Program-made: the position numbers and the translations under genes
Notes under the pieces: model-generated
The model's input: the letters and a program-made list of their open reading frames with translations, nothing else
Told to the model about the DNA's origin: nothing
Databases searched by the model: none
Source: Ensifer adhaerens
GTDB lineage: Bacteria; Pseudomonadota; Alphaproteobacteria; Rhizobiales; Rhizobiaceae
Direction: 5' to 3'
NCBI GenBank assembly: GCA_900215285.1
Contig: OCMG01000002.1
Span: forward strand, 310,001-374,000
Length of the DNA stretch: 64,000 nucleotides
Part shown: positions 25,801-33,959 of the stretch, one piece after another
Layout of the letters: every line of letters begins with the position of its first letter
How positions within the stretch are numbered: position 1 is the first letter of the stretch

Positions 25801-27605
25801 CAAACGACCAGATCTCTGCCTTGAGCGCGGCAGCAATTGCCGCCCTGTCCACGGCTCAGATTGCCGCACTGACCAGCGATCAATTCAATGCACTCACAAC
25901 ATCGCAGGTCGGCGCACTGACGGCCAATCAGGTCTCGGTTCTGTCAACCTCCACGGTCAGCGCCCTGACCACGGCGCAAACCGCGGCCCTTTCGACCACG
26001 GCCATCACCGGTCTCTCGACCGGCCAGGTGGCGGGCATGACCGGCGACCAGATCAATGCGCTCTCTTCGCTTCAGATCGGCGCGCTCTCCTCCGACCAGC
26101 TGGCCGTGATCAGCTCGGGCAATTTCGATCTTCTGACGACCGGCGACATCGCCGCCATCAACTCGAACGCGATTTCCGGCCTTTCCACGGCCATCATCGC
26201 CTCGCTGACCCGCGAGCAGATCGCCGCCATCAGCGCTTCGGCCGTGGCTGGCCTGTCCACCGCGCAGGTTGCGGCCATGAGCACAGACCAGGCCGACGCG
26301 CTGACGAGCACGCAGATCGCGGCGCTCAATTCACGTCAGATCGCCGTCCTCACCTCCGACGACCTCAACATGTTCACAACCGCCGAAATGGCGGCCATCA
26401 GCGCGACGGGCATTGCCGGTCTGTCGACGAACGTGCTGGTCTCGCTTTCGACGTCACAGATTTCCGCACTGAGCACCGCCGGCATTTCCGGCATGACCAC
26501 GGCGCAGATCGCGGCGCTTTCGACCGACCAGATTCACGCCCTGACAAACCAGCAGGTGGCTGCCCTGACCTCGGACCAGGTGGCTGCGCTGACGTCGACG
26601 GACATCAACGCGCTGACCACGGCCCAAATCGGTGCGCTGAGCGGGAATGGCGTTTCTGGCCTGACGAGCACGCAGCTTGCCGCGATGCGCGTCGAGCAAT
26701 TTGAAGCCCTCTCTTCAACCCAAATCGCCGCCCTGACCTCGCAGGCGCTGGTGGGCCTGACCACGGAAGATCTCGAGACGCTCTCCACCAGCGAGCTTGC
26801 CTCAATCAGCTCGGCCGGCATCGCCGGTCTTCCGGCAGCCTACATCGCCTCGCTTTCGGCTGCGGAAATTGCGGCTCTCGGCACGAAGGGCGTCTCGGGC
26901 CTGACATCGACCCAGGTCGCGGCGATGAGCCCCGCGCAGATAGACTCCATGTCGACCGCCCAGCTCGCCGCCCTTAGCGCGGACGGCCTTGCGGGCTTCT
27001 CCACCGCCGACTTTGCCGTGCTCAGCGAGACGGACATCGGCCTGCTGAGCCCCTCCGCGTTCAAGGGCCTCTCCACCACGATCATCAGCGGGCTGACAAC
27101 CGGCCAGATCGCGGGGCTTTCGACATCCCAGGTCGGCGCGCTGACCTATAACCAGATCGTTGCGCTCAGCACGGCACAGGTCCAGTCCCTCACCACGACG
27201 CAACTGGGGGCGTTGAACGCCATCCAGGCGGCCGGCCTAGGTACGGACGATGTCGCCCTTCTCTCCACTCAAGCCATCCAGGCGTTGACAAGCGGTGCGG
27301 TCTCGGGGCTCGGGACACAGGTCATCGCCGCACTGACGACGGCCCAGGCCGATGCGCTCAGCTCCGGCCAGATCAGCGGGCTCTCCTCGCAGCAAGTGGC
27401 CGCCCTGACGCAAGCCTCGCTGGCGACCTTTACATCCGGCGAAATCGCTGCGCTGAACTCCAGCGGCGTCAAGGGCCTGTCGACAGACGACATCAATGCC
27501 CTGACCAATGCCCAGCTCGGTGCGCTGGTCGATACGCAGATGGGCAATCTCAACCCTGATCAGGTTGCCGCCGCCATCTCGGCCTATCTCAGCCGGAACT
27601 CGTAA
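19872..27605 (+). CDS. Giant octapeptide-repeat protein (321 consecutive octads)
   Basis: The 2577-residue protein is built almost wholly of eight-residue repeats with consensus A-A-L-[ST]-[ST]-x-[QAD]-[IVLM], e.g. AALSTDQI. From residue 6 to 2573 the phase holds without a break: 321 octads, leaving five residues at the start and four at the end. Octads are grouped into longer blocks of 10 and 7, often opening with ATFSTKDM. I saw no cysteine, no N-terminal signal peptide, no membrane segment, no RTX nonapeptides and no anchor motif. Ser/Thr at position 4 followed by x-x-Q looks like a helix N-cap, so a superhelix of short helices is one reading; a beta-solenoid is another. The function is unknown; an extracellular matrix, adhesin or scaffold role is only inference. 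Confidence 0.9.
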   Translation: MSSTASTLTASQIRTMSTAAIAAWTTEDVASLSTQQISFLSSEQIAALDSEDVNTLSSGQLRAITNSAIVGLSLDQLAVLDSSDIESLTQSQVASLTTRQVSGLSVDQVEAFTSSQVAGLNSRQVAALTPDEVAVFSTGDVRALSWTAIGGLSTDSLARLSSAQIAAISTAAIAVLSSAQIAAMSTEQIASLTPAQVGSLKASQINSLSTDAIAALSTDQIAAISTGMISGLSSNVIAAMSPDQIGALTLQQTRLLGSGQASALGVEDLATFTTDKIGSLSSRALSGLSTDVLASLSGDQIAAISYSSITGLTTSQMAALSADQVENLSATQISILNAGQIGALGSDDIQRLSTDDMAAINGDAVSGLSSSIIDALSTDQLAALSTVAVTRLKTDQIAALTTAQVAALTTDQMWRLTSSQIGAFSTQQMQALGTAQLAAISGPAIIGLSTAQIQALSTDQIAAFNMLQVRGFSARQIAALGPDDVAVLSTQTMAALSSAGLAGLTIDSLSALSSGQIAALSPMALSGFSSAQIAALTSEQFSAFSTSQIAALTGPQVAAISTEDLATLTSDKIAALATRAVSGLTTSQISSLSTWQVAALTVYQMGYLTATQLSAFSGDTINAVDPTKIAALTSSAILGLPTAALAAMSTDQIAALNTRAVSVLTSAQIAAMSAEQIGAFGPTQVGVLTSAQLAAFGTDDISAMSTADIAALPSQSIGGLSTDAIAAMTDEQVAALSTGSVAQMLGTQVAVLSSGQVHAFTTSQMAAFAGSRLAALTTDKIVMLSTDKIAAISPAAVGSLTTDQLAVLSTSQAQALTSQQVRALSSLQLSAISPDGVATFSTDDMAAILAASIQGLTNDQIGVLSTAQIAALTPPAIAALKSSQIDALSSSQVEALTSAQIAVLSTAQFSALDASEIATFSTADIAAIPTGSIATIATDALAALSSDQIAAISQSAIARLTTDQIAALSTDQIAALTTNQLVMLSSVQARALTLDDISALSTVQMAAIGTLAISGLTSDQISALTSDQIMSLGTRQIAALTSAQVSVLSTDSLALLSSTQMAALSPAGIAGLSSRQLASLTTEQVGALIPTQVAALNSLQLSALDTEALATFSTKDMAAITPAAVVGLSTDVLVTLSSAQIAAMSTVAIAGLATVQVDALTSDQLTVLDTRQIAALKSDQLAVLTSGDLAALSTTQIAAISSQALAGLSTRQIVALTTAQVEALTPTQVGALSSDQLSVFDTAALATFSTKDMASISSAAIGGIATDALATLSTAQIAAISTRGVAALSTLQISTLTSTQMEAFVSTQVGALTSSQLAVLDASDIATFSTKDIAAIGSDAISSLSTAAIAGLTTTQIASLSTFGIQGLSTRQVVALTTGQIQAMTATQFAALTSRQISVLSTAAIGALSTDQVGMLAPASVAGLTTQQLAAMTTIQMAALNPDQIAAMTSTQMSVLSTASVATFSSRDMAAIGSIAIRGLTTDVIAQLTTDQLAFLSTAGISGLSTRQVAVMSTTQIEALTPLQVSALSSGQLAAMNTGAIATFSTQDMASLTSASVAGLSTAVISSLSTRQIASISTTAIAGLQTQQVDALTSAQVAALTNSQIGNMTAAQITAIGSVDIAVLTPEQIASISSAAIAGLTTAQIGAMGTGQLNGLTTQQFATLTSKQLSAFDSSDIAAIALEDIAAISSAGISGLSTAAIAALSQDQAAAISTAAIAGLTTAQIAAFSSEQFQAMSTGQFAALNSRQIDSLGTASVASLTAEQIASLSTSVIAGLTTAQVASLTSDQIAALTSSQIGALTSSQVAVLQTDDFTAMSTSDIAALSSSAVSGISTTVLAALATEQIAALGTAALPGLTTTQIATLSTAQIAALTTDQAGALTSRQLSVLTLSDIAVMSTDQIAAFGTASINGLTTDQIAAFSTAQAEALTSAQVAAFSSRQIAALPSQDLDTFSTADLAAISANGVAGLSTAVIASLTNDQISALSAAAIAALSTAQIAALTSDQFNALTTSQVGALTANQVSVLSTSTVSALTTAQTAALSTTAITGLSTGQVAGMTGDQINALSSLQIGALSSDQLAVISSGNFDLLTTGDIAAINSNAISGLSTAIIASLTREQIAAISASAVAGLSTAQVAAMSTDQADALTSTQIAALNSRQIAVLTSDDLNMFTTAEMAAISATGIAGLSTNVLVSLSTSQISALSTAGISGMTTAQIAALSTDQIHALTNQQVAALTSDQVAALTSTDINALTTAQIGALSGNGVSGLTSTQLAAMRVEQFEALSSTQIAALTSQALVGLTTEDLETLSTSELASISSAGIAGLPAAYIASLSAAEIAALGTKGVSGLTSTQVAAMSPAQIDSMSTAQLAALSADGLAGFSTADFAVLSETDIGLLSPSAFKGLSTTIISGLTTGQIAGLSTSQVGALTYNQIVALSTAQVQSLTTTQLGALNAIQAAGLGTDDVALLSTQAIQALTSGAVSGLGTQVIAALTTAQADALSSGQISGLSSQQVAALTQASLATFTSGEIAALNSSGVKGLSTDDINALTNAQLGALVDTQMGNLNPDQVAAAISAYLSRNS
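19887..27590 (+). repeat. 24-bp coding repeat array (octads, with 240-bp and 168-bp blocks)
   Basis: The DNA encodes one octad per 24 bases. Higher-order copies are visible: the ATFST[K/D/A]D[M/I] unit recurs at about 22380, 22620 (240 bp later), 23199, 23607 (408 bp later) and 23847 (240 bp later). The spacing reflects blocks of 10 octads (240 bp) and of 7 octads (168 bp). Individual copies have diverged, especially at third codon positions, so the array is old rather than a recent expansion. Confidence 0.88.
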
Positions 27606-27608
27606 AAA

Positions 27609-27638
27609 TCGCGCGAGACCCTCCCGGGTTTCGCGCGA
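27609..27638. terminator. Bidirectional terminator between the giant gene and putA
   Basis: TCGCGCGA and TCGCGCGA, extended inward by GACCC/GGGTT-type pairing, form a long stem. On the minus strand it is followed by TTTTTA, ending the putA transcript; on the plus strand the tail is CGACTTTAAAA. Confidence 0.75.
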
Positions 27639-27698
27639 CGACTTTAAAAATCAACAGCTTGAAGCGGCCAGTCAATCCGGATTCGCAACTCGAGGCGC

Positions 27699-30600
27699 TC
27701 AGCCAATAGCCATGAGGCTCGCATTGCCTCCGGCGGCAGCCGTGTTGACCGAAGTGGCAACCTCCTCCAGCAGCCAATTCAGGCAGATCGCCTCCGCATC
27801 CGACAGAAGCTCTTCCGTCGTCGTGGCCTGTACCAGAACCAGCGGCCCCGAAAGACCGGCGATCTTCTGGTTCACCTCCCTGATCCGCGCGCCATCGCCC
27901 TCGATCAGCGCGCCGGCAAAGGGGCCGGCCGCATTCCAGTCGAAGGCCCAGCCGACGCGTGATGCCACGGCGGCAGGCAGGTTGGTGAACTGGGCCTTGA
28001 GCCCCGATGCCTCATCGACCACAGCAGAATTGCCTGTCGCAAGCACGGCAGCCAGCTGCCGCTTCAGGCCCTCAAGTGTCCGGGGAACCAGCAGAATGCG
28101 CCCGCGGGGATGGAGCCCATAGACGTTACGTTCGCCGACCGGACCTTGCAGTTCCGTCGCCAGACCGAGCGCGGACCGTTCGGCCAGCTCGCGCGCGGCT
28201 TCCGCACCTTCATGGTCCTGCCGCTCATCGAGCCAGCGGACGAACTCTCCGAGGACCGGATCCGTATGCACCGAATGATGCTGCGGCGGAACGGGCGCCT
28301 TCTGTACCAGGCGCCCCAGGTAGAGCGGCCCGCCCGCCTTCGGCCCCGTGCCAGAAAGCCCGCGCCCACCGAAAGGCTGGACGCCGACGACCGCACCGAT
28401 GATGTTGCGGTTGACATAGATATTGCCGACCCGCACTCGGCTCGTGACATGCGCAATTGTCTCGTCCAGGCGCGTATGCAGGCCGAAGGTGAGGCCATAG
28501 CCTGTCGCATTGATCTCGTCGATCAGCCGGTCGAGATCGGCGCGGCGATAGCGGATGACATGCAGCACGGGTCCGAAAACCTCGCGCTTCAGTTCCTTCA
28601 GAGACTTCATTTCGATGATCGTCGGGGCCACAAACGTTCCCTTGCGCGCCTCGACGGGGAGCACGACCTGCTCGACCGGCAAGCCCAGCCCACGCATCCG
28701 TTCGACATGCGCCTCAATGATGCCCTTGGCCTCCGCCGTGATGACCGGGCCGATATCGGTGCTGAGACGATCCGTGCGGCCAAGCGTCAGTTCGGCCAAC
28801 GCTCCCTTCAGCATATGCAGCACGCGGTCGGCGACATCTTCCTGAAGGCAAAGAATGCGCAGCGCCGAGCAGCGCTGGCCAGCACTGTCAAAGGCAGAGG
28901 CGATGACATCGCCGACAACCTGTTCGGCCAACGCCGAGGAATCGACGATCATCGCATTCTGCCCGCCGGTTTCGGCAATCAGCGGGATCGGCTTGCCACT
29001 GGCGGAGACCCGCTCGGCAAGCTGCGCCTGAATGAGCCGCGCCACTTCGGTCGAGCCGGTGAACATCACACCCGCAACCTCCGGCGCGCCGACAAGCGCC
29101 GCGCCCACGCGGCCGTCACCGGGAACGAATTGCAGGGCAGTGCGGGGAACGCCCGCCTCGTGCAGGATCTTCACGGCCTCATGCGCGATGATCGGCGTTT
29201 CTTCCGCAGGCTTCGCCAGCACGGGGTTACCCGCAACGAGCGCTGCCGCCACCTGTCCGGTAAAGATGGCCAGCGGAAAATTCCACGGGCTGATGCAGAC
29301 GATCGGCCCAAGCGGCAGATGTGCAGCCCCCAACGTCTTGCGCGCCTGATCGGCGTAATAGCGCAGGAAATCGATGGCCTCGCGGACCTCGCCGATCGCA
29401 TTGGCCGCCGACTTTCCGGCCTCGCGCATGGCGATGCCCATAAGCGTCTCGATGCGGCCCTGCATCAGATCGGCCGCGCGGTCGAGACAGGCGGCGCGCT
29501 CGGCGGGCGGGGTCTGCGCCCAGCCATCTGCGTGGTTGGCGGCGAGGCGAACGAGGTGGGCGGCCTCGCCCGCATCCAGTTCGGTGACCTGACCCACCAC
29601 ATCTGCATGGTCTGCGGGGTTCAGCACAGGGCGGCTCTCGCCCTTCACATCCCCTTCCGCAGCCAGCGGACCGACAGCCCAGGACTGCGTGGCGCTTTCC
29701 TGCAAAACGGCGGCAAGCTCGGCGAGTTGCCCTTCGTTGGATAGGTCGAGCCCCGCAGAGTTCTTGCGGCCCCCGCCATAGATGTCCGATGGCAACGCGA
29801 TCTGGTCATGTGGCGCGCCGGGAATGGGCATGGCCTCGACCACATCCACCGGATCGGTCACAAGTTCGGCCACCGAAACGTTTTCGTCCGAGATACGATT
29901 GACGAAGGAAGAGTTTGCACCGTTTTCCAAGAGTCGGCGGACCAGATAGGCAAGCAGCGTCTCATGCGTCCCCACCGGCGCATAGATGCGCGCCGGACGG
30001 CCGAGCTTGCCTTTGCCCACCACCTCTTCGTAAAGCGGTTCACCCATGCCATGCAGGCACTGGAACTCGTATTTGCCGGTTTCGAAATCCGGGCCGGCGA
30101 GATGAAAGATCGTCGCGAGCGTCTGCGCGTTATGGGTTGCAAATTGCGGGAAGACGGCGTCAGGCGCGCCGAGCAGCTTACGCGCGCAGGCGATGTAGGA
30201 GACGTCCGTGTGGACCTTGCGCGTGAAGACGGGGAAACCTTCAAGCCCATCCAGCTGCGCGCGCTTGATCTCGGCATCCCAATAGGCGCCCTTGACGAGA
30301 CGCACCATCATGCGACGGCCCGACCGACGCGACAGATCGATGATGTAATCGAGCACGAAGGGGCAGCGCTTGCCGTAGGCCTGCACGACGAAGCCGAGGC
30401 CGTTCCAGCCCGCCAATGACGGATCAAGGCTCAACGATTCCAAAAGATCGAGCGAGAGTTCCAGTCGATCCGCCTCCTCCGCATCGATATTGAGGCCGAT
30501 GTCGTAGCCCTTCGCGATCAGCGCCAGCGCACGCACCTTGGGCAGCAGCTCGCCCATCACCCGCTCGGCCTTGGCGCGGACATACCGCGGGTGCAGCGCG

Positions 30601-31370
30601 GAGAGCTTGATGGAAATGCCGGGGCCGTCATAGATGCCGCGACCGGCCGCCGCCTTGCCGATGGCGTGGATGGCGTTTTCGTAGTCGCGATAATAGCGCT
30701 CGGCGTCCGCTGCCGTGGTCGCCGCCTCGCCCAGCATGTCATAGGAGTAGCGGAAGCCCTGCGCTTCCATCTCGCGGGCCCGCTCCAGCGCCTCGTCGAT
30801 CGTCTCGCCGGTCACGAACTGCTCGCCCATCATCCGCATCGCCATGTCGACGCCACGGCGGATCACCGGCTCGCCGGCACGAGCGATCAGGCGGGTCAGT
30901 GCAGCGGACAAGCGACGATCGCTGACAGTGGAGGTGAGCTTCCCCGTGACGACAAGGCCCCAGGTGGCAGCATTGACGAAGAGCGAACGTCCGCCGCCGA
31001 TATGCGATTTCCAGTCGCCGGTGGCGATCTTGTCGCGGATCAGCGCGTCACGCGTATCCGTATCCGGAATGCGCAGCAGCGCTTCCGCCAGGCACATCAG
31101 CGCTACGCCCTCCTGCGAGGAGAGCGAATATTCGTGCACCAGCCCTTCAACGCCCGTGCCGCGATGCTTGGCGCGCAACGCCTTGATCAGCGCGGTTGCC
31201 GTTTCAGCCACCGGCCCCTTCATATCCTCCGGAAGCTTGGCTACGGCGAGCAATGGCTGCATGCACTCCACCTCCGGCCGCCGATAAGCGGCGGTAATGG
31301 CGGCGCGCAGCGCGCTCTGCGGGCGGATGGCGGGAGCAAAAGCAGCAAAGGGCGATGGCGAAACGGGCAT
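27699..31370 (-). CDS. putA: Bifunctional proline dehydrogenase / glutamate-semialdehyde dehydrogenase
   Basis: PutA oxidises proline to glutamate in two steps, using FAD and then NAD+. The 1223-residue protein has a proline dehydrogenase barrel (about 180-490, with ISIKLSALHPRY and RMMVRLVKGAYWD) and an aldehyde dehydrogenase domain (about 560-1010, with ISPWNFPLAIF and the catalytic Cys in SAGQRCSALR), then a C-terminal ALDH-like tail. The N-terminal ribbon-helix-helix found in enteric PutA is absent, as in other rhizobia, where a separate Lrp-type regulator does the job; such a gene is divergent here. Confidence 0.97.
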   Translation of the reverse strand: MPVSPSPFAAFAPAIRPQSALRAAITAAYRRPEVECMQPLLAVAKLPEDMKGPVAETATALIKALRAKHRGTGVEGLVHEYSLSSQEGVALMCLAEALLRIPDTDTRDALIRDKIATGDWKSHIGGGRSLFVNAATWGLVVTGKLTSTVSDRRLSAALTRLIARAGEPVIRRGVDMAMRMMGEQFVTGETIDEALERAREMEAQGFRYSYDMLGEAATTAADAERYYRDYENAIHAIGKAAAGRGIYDGPGISIKLSALHPRYVRAKAERVMGELLPKVRALALIAKGYDIGLNIDAEEADRLELSLDLLESLSLDPSLAGWNGLGFVVQAYGKRCPFVLDYIIDLSRRSGRRMMVRLVKGAYWDAEIKRAQLDGLEGFPVFTRKVHTDVSYIACARKLLGAPDAVFPQFATHNAQTLATIFHLAGPDFETGKYEFQCLHGMGEPLYEEVVGKGKLGRPARIYAPVGTHETLLAYLVRRLLENGANSSFVNRISDENVSVAELVTDPVDVVEAMPIPGAPHDQIALPSDIYGGGRKNSAGLDLSNEGQLAELAAVLQESATQSWAVGPLAAEGDVKGESRPVLNPADHADVVGQVTELDAGEAAHLVRLAANHADGWAQTPPAERAACLDRAADLMQGRIETLMGIAMREAGKSAANAIGEVREAIDFLRYYADQARKTLGAAHLPLGPIVCISPWNFPLAIFTGQVAAALVAGNPVLAKPAEETPIIAHEAVKILHEAGVPRTALQFVPGDGRVGAALVGAPEVAGVMFTGSTEVARLIQAQLAERVSASGKPIPLIAETGGQNAMIVDSSALAEQVVGDVIASAFDSAGQRCSALRILCLQEDVADRVLHMLKGALAELTLGRTDRLSTDIGPVITAEAKGIIEAHVERMRGLGLPVEQVVLPVEARKGTFVAPTIIEMKSLKELKREVFGPVLHVIRYRRADLDRLIDEINATGYGLTFGLHTRLDETIAHVTSRVRVGNIYVNRNIIGAVVGVQPFGGRGLSGTGPKAGGPLYLGRLVQKAPVPPQHHSVHTDPVLGEFVRWLDERQDHEGAEAARELAERSALGLATELQGPVGERNVYGLHPRGRILLVPRTLEGLKRQLAAVLATGNSAVVDEASGLKAQFTNLPAAVASRVGWAFDWNAAGPFAGALIEGDGARIREVNQKIAGLSGPLVLVQATTTEELLSDAEAICLNWLLEEVATSVNTAAAGGNASLMAIG

Positions 31371-31573
31371 GGCGATCCTTCCTCGAACGATCAGCGGAAA
31401 GGCAGTTTCAGGGCGATGGTTTCACGGCTCGGCGAGCCTTGCAAGACCATCGCGTCCAACCACACTTTCACCGCGGGACAGGTCTTGCTGATAGCATGAA
31501 GCGGCTTGATTCAGCCGACCAAAGAAGGCTATCATTTCAGGCAATTTCTCCAAATATTTCGGAATTTGCGAGC

Positions 31574-32047
31574 ATGAAGCCTAAAGATGACGCCCCCTAT
31601 GGTGATCTTGACAAGATCGACCTGAAAATCCTCGAGATTGTCGCGGATGATGGGCGCATCTCGATCACCGACCTCGCCAGCGCCGTTGGGCTTTCCAAGA
31701 CACCCTGCCAGTTGCGCCTCAAGCGGTTGGTCTCGGACGGCTATATCGACGGCTTCCGGGCGGTCATCAATCCGCAGAAAATGGGTCTCGACCATATCGC
31801 CTTCGCGGAAGTGAAGCTGACCAATACAAGCGAGGAGGCGCTGAGGAGCTTCAACGAGGCGGTAAAGAAAATCCGTGAGGTGGAGGAATGCCACATGATC
31901 GCCGGCCGCTTCGACTATCTGTTGAAAGTGCGCACCCGCGACATCGGCCGCTATCGCCGGGTTCTCGGGGAACTCATCTCGACGCTGCCCTATGTCGCCA
32001 GCACGTCGACCAATGTGACGATGGAGGCGGTGAAGGAAAGCTGGTGA
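31574..32047 (+). CDS. putR: Lrp/AsnC-family regulator, probable PutR
   Basis: The 157-residue product has an AsnC-type helix-turn-helix (about 15-60, ISITDLASAVGLSKTPCQLR) and a RAM ligand-binding domain (about 75-150). It lies 203 bases from putA in divergent orientation. PutR of Agrobacterium and Rhizobium activates putA in response to proline; the assignment follows from family and position. ATG at 31574 begins the domain; the in-frame region upstream overlaps the putA promoter and does not look coding. Confidence 0.9.
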   Translation: MKPKDDAPYGDLDKIDLKILEIVADDGRISITDLASAVGLSKTPCQLRLKRLVSDGYIDGFRAVINPQKMGLDHIAFAEVKLTNTSEEALRSFNEAVKKIREVEECHMIAGRFDYLLKVRTRDIGRYRRVLGELISTLPYVASTSTNVTMEAVKESW

Positions 32048-32104
32048 CGGTGCGTCCTGCCCTCATCAGATAGATAATCCTGCACACAAGAAGCGCCTTT
32101 GGGC

Positions 32105-32245
32105 TTGGCATCCCCCGCATCCGACCCTGCGGGCCACATTCTCCCCGGCGGGGAGAAGAGGGAGAATGCCGCAGCACTCAAGGACATCCTCGCCCCTTCG
32201 GGGAGAGGTTCGCCGAGCGTAGCGGAGGCGGGGTGAGGGGGTAGC
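32105..32245. repeat. RIME-like palindromic intergenic repeat
   Basis: The 349-base gap between putR and the luciferase-like gene holds a typical rhizobial intergenic element: TTCTCCCC-GGC-GGGGAGAA (32139-32157), followed by GCCCCTTCGGGGAGAGG, CGCCGAGCGTAGCGGAGGCG and GGGTGAGGGGG. These GC-rich palindromes occur in many copies in Rhizobiaceae. The rest of the gap shows no clear promoter or gene. Confidence 0.75.
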
Positions 32246-32396
32246 GGCAAACTCGGAGCGAAATCATCGTCTCCAATCCGCGAACACGCTGAACGCATCG
32301 TTCACAGTCCAAAAACGCGACTTTGGGCCTTTGACACATTATGTAGGGTCCAACGCAAGTCCGCTTCGGACTTTGAATTGTGAAGGACCCTGTCCC

Positions 32397-33419
32397 ATGA
32401 AGAAAATCGGTTTCCTCTCCTTCGGCCATTGGACGCCCTCGCCGCAATCGGGGACGCGCTCGGCCGCTGATACGCTTCTCCAGTCCATCGACCTTGCGGT
32501 GGCCGCTGAAGAGCTTGGCGCGGATGGCGCATACTTCCGTGTGCACCATTTCGCCCGCCAGCTTGCCTCCCCCTTCCCGCTTCTGGCGGCTGTCGGCGCG
32601 CGCACCAAGTCGATCGAAATCGGCACGGGCGTCATCGACATGCGCTATGAAAACCCGCTCTACATGGCGGAAGACGCTGGCGCTGCCGACCTGATTTCCG
32701 GCGGCCGACTGCAGCTCGGCATCAGCCGCGGGTCGCCCGAACAGGTGATCGAGGGTTGGCGCTATTTCGGCTATCAGCCCGACGAAGGGCAGACGGATGC
32801 CGACATGGGCCGCCAGCATGCGGAGGTCTTCCTCGAAGTGCTGAAGGGTGAAGGTTTCGCCCAGCCGAATCCACGTCCGATGTTCCCTAACCCGCCCGGT
32901 CTGCTGCGTCTCGAGCCGCATTCGGAAGGCCTGCGCGAGCGCATCTGGTGGGGAGCGGGCTCAAACGCCACCGCCGTCTGGGCCGCCAAGCTCGGCATGA
33001 ACCTGCAGAGCTCGACGCTCAAGAACGACGAGACGGGTGAACCCTTTCACGTTCAGCAGGCAAAGCAGATCCGCGCCTATCGCGAGGCCTGGAAGGAAGC
33101 GGGCCACACCCGTACGCCACGCGTCTCCGTCAGCCGCTCGATCTTCGCACTCACTGACGACCGCGACCGCGCCTATTTCGGTCGTGGCGGCAAGGAACAG
33201 GATTCGGTCGGCTATATCGACGACAGCACCCGGGCGATCTTCGGCCGCTCCTATGCGGCTGAGCCTGACGCGCTGATCAAGGAACTCGCCGCTGACGAGG
33301 GCATCGCAGAGGCCGATACGCTGCTGCTGACCGTGCCCAACCAGCTGGGCGTCGACTACAACGCCCATGTGATTGAGTCGATCCTGAAGCACGTCGCCCC
33401 GGCACTCGGCTGGCGCTAA
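32397..33419 (+). CDS. LLM-class flavin-dependent oxidoreductase
   Basis: The 340-residue product is a luciferase-like monooxygenase with the TIM-barrel start KKIGFLSFGHW, the segment ELGADGAYFRVHHFA (about 41-55, where the bacterial luciferase family has its active-site histidine) and GRLQLGISRGSPEQVIEGW (flavin phosphate region). Such enzymes use FMN supplied by a reductase; no reductase gene is adjacent. ATG at 32397 is placed where homology begins. A terminator follows its stop. The substrate is unknown. Confidence 0.85.
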   Translation: MKKIGFLSFGHWTPSPQSGTRSAADTLLQSIDLAVAAEELGADGAYFRVHHFARQLASPFPLLAAVGARTKSIEIGTGVIDMRYENPLYMAEDAGAADLISGGRLQLGISRGSPEQVIEGWRYFGYQPDEGQTDADMGRQHAEVFLEVLKGEGFAQPNPRPMFPNPPGLLRLEPHSEGLRERIWWGAGSNATAVWAAKLGMNLQSSTLKNDETGEPFHVQQAKQIRAYREAWKEAGHTRTPRVSVSRSIFALTDDRDRAYFGRGGKEQDSVGYIDDSTRAIFGRSYAAEPDALIKELAADEGIAEADTLLLTVPNQLGVDYNAHVIESILKHVAPALGWR

Positions 33420-33430
33420 ACAGCATAAGG

Positions 33431-33463
33431 AGGCCGCGCGGCAATCGCCAGCGCGGCCTTTTC
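33431..33463 (+). terminator. Intrinsic terminator after the LLM oxidoreductase gene
   Basis: AGGCCGCGC and GCGCGGCCT form a 9-bp stem around an 11-base loop and are followed by TTTC. Confidence 0.75.
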
Positions 33464-33478
33464 ATGTTCGGATTCCGG

Positions 33479-33958
33479 TCAGCGATCCAGCCAAGCCGCC
33501 AGCTTGTCGAGCGTCTGCTGGCCATAGACCACCGCGCCGAAGCCGATAACGAATTTGCGGCGCTCCGGCGTTGGATGCAGCTGACGCATGGTCAGCACCG
33601 TTTTCCCATCCGATTGCTCGTCGAAGGTCACCGTAACGCGGAAGCGATCCGGATGCTCGGAGCCCGCCGCACCATGTTCCATGACGATCCGCTCATTCGG
33701 CACGATGTCCAGAAAGCGAATGAGGTTCTCGAAGCGCTGCGCCTTGCCCTGGAATTCGCCGACCATGTCAAAGCGCCAGAGGCCGCCTTCGCGAATATCG
33801 GCCTCATGCGTTTCGATGCTCAAGCCCGACGGCCCATACCAGGTCGAGAGAGCTTTGGGGTCCATCCACGCAGCAAACACCCTGTCGCGCGGGTGGTTCA
33901 GCACGCGGACAAGCACGATTTCGCGGTCCAGCGACCACGTCTCCAATGGATCAGACAT
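33479..33958 (-). CDS. SRPBCC/AHSA1-domain protein
   Basis: The 159-residue product has the AHSA1-like fold signatures HPRDRVFAAWMDP and LSTWYGPSG near the N-terminus and a C-terminal helix ending KLAAWLDR. These small hydrophobic-ligand-binding proteins are usually encoded next to an ArsR regulator, as here: the start is one base after the end of the upstream arsR-like gene. The ATG at 33958 fits the family length; an in-frame start 39 bases upstream would overlap arsR. The ligand is unknown. Confidence 0.87.
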   Translation of the reverse strand: MSDPLETWSLDREIVLVRVLNHPRDRVFAAWMDPKALSTWYGPSGLSIETHEADIREGGLWRFDMVGEFQGKAQRFENLIRFLDIVPNERIVMEHGAAGSEHPDRFRVTVTFDEQSDGKTVLTMRQLHPTPERRKFVIGFGAVVYGQQTLDKLAAWLDR

Positions 33959-33959
33959 T

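Noticed and set aside
19872..27605. CRISPR array or tandem non-coding satellite.
   Set aside because: The 24-bp period is in one open frame for 7.7 kb, spacers are absent, and variation follows codon positions.
19872..27605. RTX, pentapeptide-repeat, leucine-rich-repeat or ice-nucleation protein.
   Set aside because: Glycine-aspartate nonapeptides, A[D/N]LXX, LxxLxLxxN and AGYGSTxTA motifs are absent; the period is eight and the consensus differs.
19872..27605. Coiled coil.
   Set aside because: The period is exactly eight residues with hydrophobics at positions 3 and 8, not a heptad or hendecad, and there are few charged pairs.
28110..29744. Plus-strand open frame of 544 codons opposite putA.
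   Set aside because: Antisense shadow of a fully conserved PutA.
31355..31573. N-terminal extension of the Lrp-like regulator.
   Set aside because: The in-frame stretch has no Lrp-family similarity and covers the divergent promoter region; homology begins at 31574.
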